A stretch of 64,000 bases of DNA. Source: Erythroxylum novogranatense (lineage: Eukaryota; Streptophyta; Magnoliopsida; Malpighiales; Erythroxylaceae). Position numbers and translations under genes: made by a program. Within the stretch, counting starts at the first letter, position 1; each line of letters opens with the position of its first letter. Positions 38,741-50,532 of the stretch are shown here, piece by piece. The DNA lies in assembly GCA_029891385.1 (NCBI GenBank), contig CM057227.1, positions 62,249,567 to 62,313,566 on the forward strand. The letters run 5' to 3'. The notes below the pieces were generated by a model that was not told the origin of the DNA, did no database searches, and saw only the letters and a list, made by a program, of their open reading frames with translations.

Positions 38741-39694
38741 GAAAGACTTATCTGGCATAAAAAGTTAGGTCGTGTCTCTTTTAAACACATTTCAAAGTTG
38801 ACAAAATATGATTTGGTAAGAGGTCTACCAAAAATGAGTTTTGACAAAGAATTTTTCTGTGAAAGTTGTTTGAAAGGGAAACAAGTTAAAACATCCTTTT
38901 CTTCTAAAAATTTAGTAACATCTTCTAGACCTTTAGAGTTGTTACATATGGATTTATTTGGTCCAACTAGGACAATAAGTCTTTGCAGAAAGAAATATGG
39001 ACTTGTCATTGTTGATGACTTTACTAGGTTTTGTTGGATATTGTTTTTGTCATACAAAGATGAATCGTTTAAGTGTTTTAGGACCCTTTCCAGAAAGTTA
39101 CAAAATGAAAAAGGAGTATCAATAGCTAGTATCAGGAGTGATCATCGTGGAGAGTTTGAGAATGAAAAGTTTAGATTATTTTGTAAGGAGAATGGAATTG
39201 TCCACAATTTTTCTGCTCCTAGGACCCCACAACAGAATGGAGTTGTTGAAAGGAAGAACAGGACGATTCAAGAGATGGCAAGGACTATGCTGTGTGAGAT
39301 GAATCTTCCTAAGTACTTCTGGGCAGAAGCTGTGAATACAGCATGCTATATTCAGAATAGAATACTATTGCGACCTTTGTTAAAGAAGACTCCCTATGAA
39401 TTATGGAATGGAAGGAGACCGAACATATCTTAGTTTCATCTGTTCGGTTGCAAGTGCTCAATTCTGAATACAAAGGAGTTATTGGATAAGTTCGATTCAA
39501 AGACCTATTCAGGAATTTTTCTAAGCTACTCATCATCTAAGGCTTTTCGGGTGTATAACCCTATCTCAAAGACAGTTGAGGAAACCATCCATGTCAAGTT
39601 TGATGATCGTTTCCAACCTCATAGGGAAGATGACATGGAGAGTGACGGTCCTTCAAAAAACTTAGATGATATAACAAAAACTCCATCATCATAA
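38741..39694 (+). pseudogene. pol: Integrase of E
   Basis: The HHCC zinc region is present (WHKKLGRVSFKHI then CESCLKGKQ). The catalytic DDE residues are all visible: Asp at 38951-38953 in LLHMDLFGP, Asp at 39140-39142 in IRSDHRGEFEN, and Glu at 39248-39250 in QNGVVERKNRT. A TAG at 39431-39433 and a TAA at 39692-39694 interrupt the frame, which continues without a shift into reverse transcriptase. The enzyme would insert element DNA, giving the 5-bp duplications seen. Confidence 0.92.
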
Positions 39695-40800
39695 ATTCAA
39701 GTAGACAAGGTTGCGGATATTCCAGAAACTATTGGACTAAAGAGAGATTGGAAATATGGGAGTTCTCATCCAGAAAAGCTAATTATCGGGGAGACCTCAG
39801 AAGGAGTTAGGACAAGGTCCAAATTCAGAAGAGAAGCTAATGTGGCTTTTATCTCTGAAATAGAACCTAAGAAGATTGAGGAAGCTCTTCAGGATGAAGC
39901 TTGGGTTTTAGCCATACAAGAGGAGCTTAATCAGTTTACTAGGAATAATGTTTGGTCCTTAGTTTCGAAACCCTCGAAGAAATCCATTATAGGAACCAGA
40001 TGGGTTTTTAAGAATAAGTTAGACGAATCAGGTAAAGTGAGTCGGAATAAAGCTAGATTATTAGCGCAAGGCTATAATCAGCAAGAAGGAATAGATTACA
40101 ATGAGACATATGTTTCAGTAGCAAGACTTAAAGCTATTAGGATATTGTTGGCATATGCTGTTTATCATGATATAAAGCTTTTTCAGATGGATGTGAAGAG
40201 CGCTTTTCTGAATGGTTTTATACACGAAGAGGTGTATGTTAAGCAACCTCCTGGTTTTGAGGATGTGAGGAATCCAGATCATGTCTATAGACTTCATAAA
40301 GCTTTATACGGCCTGAAGCAAGCTCCTAGAGCTTGGTATGATCGTCTACGTACTTTTCTCTTAGAAAGTGGGTTCAGTATAGGTCAAGTAAATAAGACGC
40401 TTTTTAGAAAGAATTATGAAAATGAGTTTATTTTAGTGCAAATCTATGTTGATGATATTATATTTGGTGCTACCTCAAAAAAGTTGTGTATGAGTTTTGA
40501 GAGTCTGATGAAAAATGAGTTTGAAATGAGTATGATGGGTGAGTTAAAGTTCTTTCTTGGGTTGCAAGTTAAGCAAACCGAAGAGAAAATCTTTATCCAT
40601 CAACAAAAATATCTGAAAGAACTGCTATGTAAATTTGATATGAATAATGAAAAGCTTATGGCGACTCCGATGCATCCTTCGAACATTTTGTCGGAAGATG
40701 AACTTGGTAAGAAGGTGGCTCAAACCCTGTATAGAGGGATGATCGGCTCTTTACTTTATCTTACAAAGCAGCGCACTGATATTACGCTTTCGGTGTATGC
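39695..40800 (+). pseudogene. pol: Reverse transcriptase of E
   Basis: Copia RT with the ordered motifs WVFKNKLDESGKVSRNKARL, QGYNQQEGIDYNETY, FQMDVKSAFLNG, LYGLKQAPRAWYDRL and the catalytic YVDD (40445-40456). Family members usually have ETYAPVAR where this has ETYVSVAR. The domain itself has no stop from 39695 to 40800. Just after TLSV the frame shifts, as if two bases had been added before LCARFQADP, so RNase H lies in another frame. Confidence 0.94.
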
Positions 40801-41403
40801 TTGTGTGCAAGGTTTCAGGCCGATCCTAGAGAGTCTCATTTTATTGCTATTAAAAGGATTATGAGATATCTCGCAGGTACTACTGATCTTTGCTTAATGT
40901 TTGAGAAAGGTAAAGATTTCAGGATAATTGGATATTGCGATGCGGACTATGTCGAAGATAGAATTGAAAGGAAAAGCACTAGTGGAGTATGTAACTTTCT
41001 TGGCTCAAACCTAGTTTCTTGGTCAAGCAAGAGACAAAGCTCAATTGCTCTATCAACTGCCGAAGCCGAGTACATGTCTTCCGCAAGTTGTTGTTCACAA
41101 ACATTGTGGATCAAATATCAACTGGAAGATTATTCAGTTCAATAAGAGGAGATCCCAATCTATTGCGACAACACCAGTGCCATCAATTTAGCAAAGAACC
41201 CAATACAACATTCGAGAGTAAAGCATATCGAAGTCAGACATCACTTCTTGAGAGACTATGTTCAGAAGAAGGTGGTGAGACTACAGTTCATTGAAACAGA
41301 GTATCAATGGGCAGACATCTTCACTAAACCATTGGGTGAAGAACGGTTCAAAGAAATCAGACGGAACCTTAACATGGTTATGTTAAATGACCAGTCAGGC
41401 TAA
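40801..41403 (+). pseudogene. pol: RNase H of E
   Basis: Copia RNase H with LCARFQADPRESHF, GYCDADYVED, KSTSGVCNFLG, ALSTAEAEYM and [12 protein letters not shown]. It ends in [13 protein letters not shown], the usual C terminus, with stop TAA at 41401-41403. An in-frame TAA at 41143-41145 breaks it. It follows RT after a small frameshift. Confidence 0.92.
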
Positions 41404-41536
41404 AGAGATCGTTAAAGTTAACGGCGTCAGAAACAGTAATGTACAGCTGATAACTTCTCTCACAAGGAAGTTGTGGAGGGAAAATCTCATAGTCTTGAGG
41501 ATCCCAACGATTCTAGAACATACCGGATAAGACCCT

Positions 41537-43873
41537 TTGAGTAGTCTGAAACTAAAATCATTTCGATTACTCTCAAACACAGATGTTTCATCTCTCTCTA
41601 AAACCCTTGCAATCAACTTTACCTTTGTAAAACAGCTTCACAGAGACAGTTTCTACTCAGAATCAATGGAGTCAGCTATGGTTTATGGAAGATATATGGA
41701 CTTCGACTCTCTGAGGAAAGACAATATGGATGTTGAACCAGAAATCGTAGAAGCTAGATGGAAAAAAAATTTCTAGGTGCGGGAACCGGTGTATATTGAT
41801 GAAGTATATGACTTTTGGAAGAATGCGCAACTGGTAGATGAAACTATTGTCTCTACAGTAGTTGGAATATCTATCATTGTGACAAAGGAGATAGTGGAAA
41901 AGGTAACTAAGTGCTCATCGGTTGGAGAAATCCTATCAAGCAAAGCCAGATGGATGTCCAAGGTTAGTATGAAGGAAGAAGATGTCATAAAACAGCTATA
42001 TGGAGTTAATGACCCATAGAAAAGGAAGACCTCGAGTCTGGTCCCGAAGGCTAGGGTTTTTCATGCGATTCTGTTTAATTGCATCTTACCGAGAGCGGGG
42101 TCAAAGCATCTAGTGACTACCTTGGATGAGCAATGTTTGTTCTTTTTGCTAAATCGTCGTCCCATAGATCTACCATATCTAATTTTTCATTATATGGTTA
42201 AGGGAATGAAGGATACCAACAGTTATCCTTACGGCATATTACTCACGAGGATCTTTAGGGAATCTGGAGTCCTTCTTCACAGAGGAATCAGAAGGATGGT
42301 ATCTATCAAGAGTTCTATTAACTCTTATACGATAAGAAGAATGGGCTTGAAGGTGGTGATAAAAGAAGAAGCAGAGTCTACGATGAAGGCTAGAACTGAG
42401 GGGGAGCGTTTATTGAAGAAGTCTCCTACTACAAGTTCTAAATCTCAAGTAAGTATGAGCATGCCCATAGAAGAAAGAAGAAAAATATCTGGAAGACCTT
42501 TGATCAAACAGGCGAGTTCTCAAAGAGAAGTTAGCCTAGTTCGGAGGACAGACGAAGGAGTGCTAAAAAGAACAGGGGAGAGTCTTTTGGGTGAAATTTC
42601 GAAAAAGGCGAGGAGATCACCTAAGATTCTTACTCTGCGACAACAGGAAGAGAAAAGAACAAGAGAGCAGAGTAAGGTAGAAGGTTCTAGATCTCGTATA
42701 CAAAAGGCAACAAGGTCTCTAGTCTCAATCTTACAAGAAGACTCAGCCAAAAAAGCTAAGGAGACTGAGAAGAAGAGGAAGTCGGAGTCTGAGAAGCAAA
42801 AATCTCAAGTTCAGAAAATTTCGAGACTGACTGAGGCAGAAGGAAAGACTAAAGTAATTAATCGAAAGAAGAGTGTGACTACTGCAGAGGAAGTTAGTCA
42901 AAAGAAGCATAGCAGAGTTCAGGAAACTCCCATTGTTATCCAATAGGAGGAACCAGTGAAGCTTAGCCTGGTTCAATCTATTCCCTTCATTGATCAACAA
43001 GAGGCAACAGCAGATTTAAGCTTGGTACAGGTACAACAGGAAAAATCTGATGAACCTAGTCTGATTATATACAACTACTATAAATTTTTGACAAAAGATA
43101 AGTTGGAGATCAGACTGGTTGAAGTTGTGACCAAGAGGAGGACTGCAATTGCCATCTGTGACCAACCAAGGAGGAAGGTAAAGGTTGTCCTACAACCTAT
43201 TTTGATAAATAGTGAGTCATGGCATTTCTTGAATGAAGATGAAAAGAATTTTTATGATGTCTTGAGGGATGCTGCTACAAAGCCATACCCTACAAAAATG
43301 ACCAGACAACCATGTACTATTTATCCAATCACAAAGAAGACGGTGATAAAGGTTGTACCGGATATTCAGCCTAGATATCCTTTGGATATGAATAAGGGAA
43401 AGATGAAGCTATATCCTGAAGGAATAAGTGATGATCTGTTCGCAGATCAAATTGAAGAAGAAATGTGTCGAATTGATGCAGCATGCGCTTCAAAAGAGAA
43501 TACTGACAGAGCTAGTTGCAGTTTGACGGATAAAAATGAATACTATCCAGTAGGGGGAAGACTGCTTATAGGGACTTTTATTGAATCTCTTGTGCAGACA
43601 GTATTGCGTATTAGGCCACTATCTGATACACTGTCTTTACAAGCTGAATCCATACCCCTGCAAGGAAGACGAGTGCTCATGCTACCTGCTCCTTATGATT
43701 TAGATCTTCTGAAGCCTAATCTATCCGTTCATCCACCAACTTTTGAGATTGTTGAAGATTACACTCCATCCTCGAATGCATATGCTACAACAATTGCGTT
43801 CGCAAAACCCTCAGCAGATAATGATCAACCCTCCTCACCGTTTGACTCCCAAGCTAAAATCAGTCACTTATGA
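41537..43873 (+). pseudogene. Third ORF of E, in the env-like position, with three amber codons
   Basis: One frame runs about 780 codons with only three stops, all TAG (41774-41776, 42017-42019, 42944-42946). Three parts can be seen. The first (about 41600-42270), with NFTFVKQLHRDSFY and a Leu/Ile-rich segment FHAILFNCILPRAG, resembles the putative plant transposon protein domain seen in plant retroelement ORFs. The second (about 42330-42940) is rich in Lys, Arg, Glu and Ser and probably disordered or coiled. The third (42956-43873) was not recognised. No signal peptide or clear membrane helix is visible, so an envelope role is not supported. The function is unknown. Confidence 0.75.
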
Positions 43874-44096
43874 AGTAAAGAAGATGATGATAGAACTGAT
43901 GAAGAGTCATCGTCATTGATCATTTTTTTATTATAACAAATAGGAGGAGAAGAATGGAAGGTAGCAATCAAAGAATCTCAAAGGGTGTGATTGAAGGAGT
44001 CAAAGAAAAAGGAGGAAGAGGAAGACTTTTGAAGATAAGATTTTTTTCTTTACAAGCATTGTATTTTTCTTTTTATGTATATGATTTGTTATCATC

Positions 44097-44110
44097 AAAA
44101 AGGTGGAGAT
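44097..44110 (+). other. Polypurine tract of E
   Basis: AAAAAGGTGGAGAT ends directly at the 3' LTR start. Confidence 0.88.
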
Positions 44111-45168
44111 TGTTGAGTCAAAATGACTTTACATATATATGATTTTGATGAATAACAAAGAAGAAGTAAAAGCAGACATAAAATAGAAAACAGATAGACG
44201 GAGAAAAGAAAAAGTAGACGCAGATTGAATAATGAAGAAAATGAAAAGCAGACGGAGAAGTAGAAATACAAACGCAAAATGAAAAGCAGACGGAGAAGTA
44301 GAAGTACAGACGTAAAATGAAAAGCAGACGAAGAAGTAGAAAAACAGACGCAGAATGAAAGACAGACGCAAAATAAAAAAATAGATGCAAAAAAACTAAC
44401 GCAGAAAAGCAGACGCAGAAAAAGCCGACGCAAAAAAGCAGACGCAGAAAAGCCAACGCAGAAAAGCAGACGCAGAATTCAAAAGCAGACAAAGAAAGAA
44501 AAGTAGACGCAAGAGTCAGTTCGAGTTAGTTACAGAACTCAACTGGTTAACCGTTTCTTTCAAGAATCAAGAAGTAAGATTCAAGAAGCAGTTGTATACG
44601 AAGGCTATAAATATAAGTCGAAGTTGAAGATTACAAAGTTAGTTGAAAATTAGTTGACTTACACATACGCGATCGAAAAAGCTTGTCTATGAGATTATTG
44701 TGTGAATTAGCTGAGAGCTAGTATTACTATAACAGAGTTGAAATACTTTTGTAAGAAAGTAGTGCAGATAGCCTGCAGAGGCTAAGAGTAAAAGAATACT
44801 GAGTGTAGAGACCTGAAGAGGCTCGAAAAGAATACTTGTAAACGTTGAAGAGATAGTGAAATCTCATAAAGAACTTTGAGGACTGGACGTAGCCCATGGT
44901 TTGGGGCGAACCAGTATAAAATCGCTGTGTCGACTTCTCTCTACCCTATCCCTTCTTAAAATTTAAAGTTTTGTTATTACTTAGATTTCGAAGCAAGTGT
45001 TTCAAAGTTTTTGTTTAATTCGAATTGACCGAAGTTTCTGTAAAAGAATTGGTTTTAGCAAAACATCTTGTTCAAAGAATTTTTTTTAAAGAAATACACA
45101 ATTCAACCCCCTTCTCGTGTATTCATATATCGTATTATAAGCATTGTATTAACGTGTGATTAACTTCA
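44111..45168 (+). repeat. 3' LTR of E
   Basis: 1058 bp, 55 bp longer than the 5' LTR. The extra length lies in the purine-rich minisatellite (about 44150-44510). TATA box at 44606-44613. Confidence 0.95.
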
Positions 45169-46148
45169 GGTCATAGTGGACTGGTTGACTAAATCGACTC
45201 ATTTCTTACCAATGAGAGAGAAATAACTTACTTGATCACTTGGCCCAGAAGTATGTGAATGAGGTGGTGAGGTTGCATGGGGTTCTAGTGTCTATAGTAT
45301 CGGACAGAGATCCCAGATTTACTTCGCAATTTTGGAGGAACTTGTAGTTTGCTATGGTTACCAAATTGAACTTCAATACAACATTTTATCCTCAAACAGA
45401 TGGACTGAGTGAGAGGACAATCAAGAATATTGAGGATATCCTTAGAGCTTGTGTATTGGAGTTTAGAGGAGCTTGGGATCAATATATGACATTGTTAGAG
45501 TTTGCCTACAACAACCATTACCATAGTAGTATTGAAATGGCACCGTATGAGGCACTATATGGTAGAAAATGTCGGTCGCCATTATATTGGGATAAAAAAG
45601 GCTTGAGAATGATTGAAGGTCCAGAGTTAATACTATATAAAGTGAAGTTGATCCGAGGTCGAATTAAAGCGGCTCAAGATAGACAGAAGAGTTATGTGGA
45701 TCAACGTCGACGTGATATGGAGTACAGTGTGGGAGATAGAGTCTTCTTGAGAGTGTCATCCTAGAGGGGAGTTTTAAGATTCAGTAAAAAGGGCATGTTG
45801 AGCCCTAGGTACATTAATCCTTGTGAAATCATTGAGAGGATAGGACCTTTGGCTTATAAATTGGCTTTATCGAATGAGATGTCTCAATTGCATAATGTGT
45901 TTCATGTGAGTATGCTCCGAAGATACAGATCAGATCTGACACATGTGATACCAGCTCAGGAAATTGAGGTTGTTAGTAACTTAAGTTATATTGAGGAGCC
46001 GATCAAGATTATGGGACCACGGATCAAGCAGTTGAGGAACTTGGTCATTCCATTGGTAAAAGTCCTTTGGAGGAACCACTCAATTGAAGAAGCAACATGG
46101 GAGACAGAGGAGCATATGAGGAGACAATATCCCCACCTGTTCGAGTAA
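45169..46148 (+). pseudogene. pol: Integrase of H, C-terminal part with chromodomain-like tail
   Basis: Continues the integrase after E: VDWLTKSTHFLP, second catalytic Asp in SDRDPRF (45303-45305), and Glu in DGLSERTIKN (45411-45413). Then come YEALYGRKCRSPLYW and VGDRVFLRVS. Stops lie at about 45223, 45345-45347 (TAG for Gln) and 45762-45764 (TAG for Trp), with shifts near 45230-45350. The last part has LHNVFHVSMLRRY and a short chromodomain-like end, VKVLWRNHSIEEATWETE, which in chromoviruses guides insertion into marked chromatin. Stop at 46146-46148. Confidence 0.92.
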
Positions 46149-46180
46149 ACAGGTAAGAATTTCGAGGACAAAATTTCTTT

Positions 46181-46194
46181 AAGGAGGGGAGAGT
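46181..46194 (+). other. Polypurine tract of H
   Basis: AAGGAGGGGAGAGT ends at the 3' LTR. The preceding AATTTCGAGGACAAAATTTC is the usual gypsy sequence here. Confidence 0.88.
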
Positions 46195-47489
46195 TGTAAC
46201 ATCCCATTACTTGTGGGAGGGTTAGGATGGTAAATGTGAGTGATTTATGAGAGGCTTAAAAATGCTTCTTTATGCTCATGCAGAATATGCCATACACTTA
46301 TACATGAATAGTAAATTTTTCTGCATATGAAAATAATTGTACATGCATTCATGAATAATTTTGGGTATAATTGGATTGATTTGTGAATTTTTGAGAATTA
46401 TGAATGTTTGACATGGGAAATATTAGTGATTAGTGGGAGTATGGTATTTGTGAATTTTGGAAAAATTAGGAATAAATTTTGGGAATTATAGAAAATAAGA
46501 AAAAAAATTGAAAGAAGCTTTGGAGATAGTTGGATTGTAAAGATGAAAGTTAAGGGAGTTAGTTTTAAAAAAAACTAAGAGTGAGTTTAGGTAATGGGAA
46601 AGTGACAAGTGTCACTTCGGCTTTTGTACTCTTGCTAGAAGTAGGTTACTATTCTTGGAGAGGTGACAGGTTAATTCTTGTCTAAATTCCTCCTTCATTA
46701 TGATCTTCAAATTTTTCTTCCCATACACAGAGTTTTCCATCAAATACCTTCTAAGAGACTTCTATGTTTCTCCTTTCCTTCACCAAACCCACTTTTTCAT
46801 TTGTGTCCTCTACCCTAAGGAAAAAAAAACCAAAATCTGGTCATTGTACTCAATGGAGTACGTAAAATGAGTGGAATTTAGGGTTTGAAGATTTTGGAGT
46901 TTTCAGCAAGTAAGTGGTGAAGAAATCCTTTAAAGTTAGGGATTTGTGAAATAAAGTTGATAAGTTACTATCATATGCATGGAAAATGACATTTTCATGT
47001 TTGTTTATAAATAATGTGTTGTTGGGAGATGAAAAATCTAGTTATAGCGTTAATTTAGTGTTTTGAACGATCATGAGCGATTGGGTGTTGTAAAATATTG
47101 AAAGGTTGAAAATATGGAAAATGTTCACTAAGTGTGTTTCAGTCTGTTAACCATAACGTTTCCTTTAGTTGCCTAAACGAGAAGATTCTTAATTTGGATT
47201 AAACCAGAGATATATGGCTACATTTCTTATGAAGACAACAAATTTCAGTTCTGTCTCTAAAAGTCTCAAAATTTCATGAAGTTATGAAGTTGGTCCAGTT
47301 GGTCGGTGTGTGAATGGAAAATTCATCTTCGAACTTTAGGGGAAAATTTGGGACTGATATAAAGGGATTTAACTAAGATGCCTTCTGGAAAGTTGTATAT
47401 CTTTATTTTATCTTTCCAACGGTATATAATATGAAAATTTTGGACATCGAAGTCAAACATTATGATCCTTATAAGTGGAGACATTATGA

Positions 47490-47928
47490 GGAAGAAATGA
47501 GACAGAAGGAAATGAGACGGAAGAAAATGAGACGGAAGAAATGAGACGGAAAAAATGAGACAAAATAAAATGAGATGGAAGAAATGAGATGGAAGAAAAT
47601 GAGACGGAAGAAATGAGATGGAAGGAAATGAGACGGAAGGAAATGAGATAGAAGAAAATGAGATGGAAGAAATGAGACGGAAGAAAATGAGACAGAAGAA
47701 ATGAGACGGAAGAAAATGAGACGGAAGAAATGAGATAGAAGGAAATGAGACGAAAGAAAATGAGACAGAAAAAAAGAGATGGAAGAAAACGAAATGGAAA
47801 AAATGAGATGAAAAAAATGAGATGGAAGAAAATGAGACGGAAAAAATGAGACAGAAGAAATGAGACGATAGAAATAAGACGATGGAAGTAAGACGATGGA
47901 AATAAGATGATACAAAAGTAAGACGATT
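47490..47928 (+). repeat. Purine-rich minisatellite in the 3' LTR of H
   Basis: Same AGACGGAAGAAATG units as 7733-8262, but about 90 bp shorter and with different variant order. Confidence 0.9.
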
Positions 47929-49454
47929 GAGGACAAAAACAGGTTGGAGTCTTTAGGTCATAACTTCTTCTCTAGACATCCAAATGATCTGATTCTTGAA
48001 CCATTGAATTTGTAAGATATTGATCTACATCTCTACTCAAGAATAATAGTCCTCCGAAATGTATTGAGAAAGATTAAGTGAAAAAATAGAACTGGTACAG
48101 TGAGGGTACTCCTAAATAGTATGAACTGGTGTTGTTCTACTAAACATACTTCAATATTTTGACGATATTTTGATCTGTAGGATTACAATTGAGGTGATTT
48201 TTGATTTGGAGTAAATTATAGAAATAAGGCTACAAATCTTATTAAGAAGCTTAATCTTGATTCAGTTTCTAAGGTGTTCAATTTCTAGATGGAAGTTGTA
48301 CTTAGTAAATTATTTTTAATTAAGAACAGTCCAAAAATGTTTGAGATATATCTTCTATATTACTGAACCAAATTGAGTGATTTTGGTGTAAATGGAAAGA
48401 TAAGACATAGAGGAACATTTTTCTGAAAGAGAGTATGACCAAATTACCTCAGTTTCACCTTCTGATTGTATGTGAACAATAGACCCAAAAGGGTGTTTTG
48501 GAAAGTCCAAAAGTAAGCCAGTGAGTAATAAATTGTGATTTCAATAGTTCTAGTGAGGCATAAACCTAAGTGTTAGTTATACTTAGATGAGTTTTGGTAT
48601 GGGGATAGTGTTGTGAAGAATTTATGGATTAATACCCAGGGTTATCATGAACATGCCTTGTACATATTTCATTACATTCATGCGCATTATTAGATACCTA
48701 TGATTGTGCAAATTGTGATATATGTGTATGTTATTCATTACAGAGGAGCAATTGGAGCGTCAACGCATAGACGTTATCGAAACTTTCAGGCATTAGCTTC
48801 GAGAACAACTTGTGTGTCAACCTAGATGTTTTCTTAGGATTGATTTGTTCTGAATGGATTTCATTTGCTTAAACTTCCATATTATTGAAATGTTTGTGAT
48901 CTGATTCTAAATTCCAGACTTGAAGTCCAAGGAGTATAATAGTTGGGCATGAATTGGAAGTGCTTTGATATGTGGTGAAATTCTGTATGTTATGTGAATT
49001 CTTAACGAAAGTTGAATGCCGGACTTAGGTCCAATGAATGTAAGCTTCTGATTTAACATCATATGTGATATGACATGATTTTTATGTGACGCATTTCATA
49101 AAGTACATGTTCAAATAAAGTTGTTGTGACTTGAGTAGCCAGTTTGAAGAGTTTCCACGTAGAGCTTTGCTCTGTGAACTCTGATTCTGCATGTAGAGCT
49201 ATGCTCCATGAACTCTATTCTGACTGAGTCCTATGGCCCAGTATTTATGTAAATGATTGGCTCTCAGTCACAACAATAAGAATGAACATGAGTCTCATGC
49301 ATATAACATTATAAGACTGAAGATATTGAATGACAATGTGACATGCCATATTATATGACTATCTAAACAATAAATGTTTGCTTAAAATGAGTAATTATGC
49401 AATATGCGATATGTGTATAAGATCCGGTGAATTCATCAATGATGGTTCACTCAT

Positions 49455-49471
49455 TGAGTTTGCAAAACTCA
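49455..49471 (+). other. Conserved LTR hairpin, 3' LTR of H
   Basis: TGAGTT, loop TGCAA, AACTCA; CAGG at 49495-49498 follows a TCTTTT stretch. The 5' LTR has lost this hairpin. Confidence 0.6.
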
Positions 49472-49819
49472 TCAAAATTACAACGTTGTCTTTTCAGGAC
49501 CGAGAGAAGACTCTAGCTACTGAGGGGCTCTACTGCCTTGTAGTTTTGTGTTTTGGCAAGAGAAGTCATGGCTCAAAGGTCTGTCATTTGGGATTTTTTT
49601 TGGGTGGTTTAGATAGATTTGATGTATTTTCCTCTTTCATGTAGTACTCCTGTATTGGATTTTGTGAATTTCTTATGATGCTTTACAAGTGATTATATAC
49701 CATGCCATATGGAGTGAGTGTAGTGATCGAACGTAGTGTGCTCTTATCCTAGGGTATGTGTTGAAATGACCTCCAGACACCCCGGTGCGTATCCCTAGGT
49801 AAGAGGGCGCTACAATTAA

Positions 49820-50099
49820 GGCATGACATTTTGAAGCCATTAGGAGCTAGGAAAGTCGTCCATAATACAGCCAACAAAGTGAAAAAATGACCTGGAGAAG
49901 CATCAAAGGTGTTGTCCAAAATGATAACAAAATGTGTTTAATGGAAAAAAAACATGTCCAAAATGGCAGCCCTTGGAGCCTTCCTTGCACATTAAATGAC
50001 AGCATAGAGAATGTACATGAGGTTTTTAAAAACGTGAATAGTACCATGGACTAAGAAATAAGTGGATTTATTCCTCACATCACCAAACAGTATAAGGGT
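49820..50099 (+). mobile_element. T: Athila/Tat-type LTR, second segment
   Basis: Sequence between H and F that continues LTR T. No gene was seen in it. Confidence 0.5.
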
Positions 50100-50532
50100 T
50101 GTAGCACCCCCTTACTATAGGATACACATTGGGAGGCCCGAATGCCATTCCGATACATATCTTACAATAAGATCGGGCTACTATTGATCACTATATTTAC
50201 TTCACATGGTAGCATATCTTTATTCACTTATAAAGCATCATAAGAAAATCTCAATATTTTAAAAACCAACTTTTTCCTCATTTCATTGCATAAAACCAAA
50301 AGTCTACATTGTGTTTTTCCAATACTCCCTACATGTATATCATCAAAACCTAATACAAAAGTACTACATGAAAGAGGAAAATATATATAATCTATCTAAA
50401 TCGTCCAAAAATCCCAACTAACTGACCTTTGATCCATGGCTTCTCTTGCCAATTCACAATCTACACGGCTGGTAGAGCCTCTCAGTAGCTAGAGTTGTCT
50501 TTCAGTCTTGAAAATCAACGTTGCAATTTTGG

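Larger units (their letters stand above)
35647..45168 (+). mobile_element. E: SIRE/Maximus-type Ty1/copia element inserted in the integrase of H
   Basis: 9522 bp with exact GGTCA duplications (35642-35646 and 45169-45173). LTRs are 35647-36649 and 44111-45168, running from TGTTGAGTC to TTAACTTCA. The order is primer-binding site, gag, protease, integrase, RT, RNase H, then an extra 3' ORF before the polypurine tract. Integrase before RT marks copia; long LTRs, about 9.5 kb and the 3' ORF fit SIRE/Maximus. Every gene has stops or shifts. LTR rows 36121-36540 and 44641-45060 differ at 23 of 420 positions, mainly transitions. Confidence 0.95.
2874..49814 (+). mobile_element. H: decayed Tekay/Del-type chromovirus (Ty3/gypsy) carrying four inserted elements
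   Basis: The outer ends are TGTAACATCCC and CGCTACA, flanked by an exact ATTAA duplication (2869-2873 and 49815-49819). The order is 5' LTR, primer-binding site, gag, protease, reverse transcriptase, RNase H, integrase, chromodomain-like tail, polypurine tract and 3' LTR. The pol order and the tail place it among chromoviruses; very long LTRs fit the Tekay/Del lineage. Without inserts A, C, D and E the element is about 12 kb. All reading frames are broken, so it cannot move by itself. A sampled 150-column LTR comparison gave 12 differences. Confidence 0.92.
46195..49814 (+). repeat. 3' LTR of H
   Basis: 3620 bp, uninterrupted, from TGTAACATCCC to CGCTACA. It holds the purine minisatellite (47490-47928) and the hairpin at 49455-49471. 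It is the reference that shows where A, C and D entered the 5' copy. Confidence 0.93.

Noticed and set aside
41537..43873. A true envelope gene in E
   Set aside because: The position is env-like, but no signal peptide, cleavage site or membrane helix is visible, and the middle is a charged low-complexity region.
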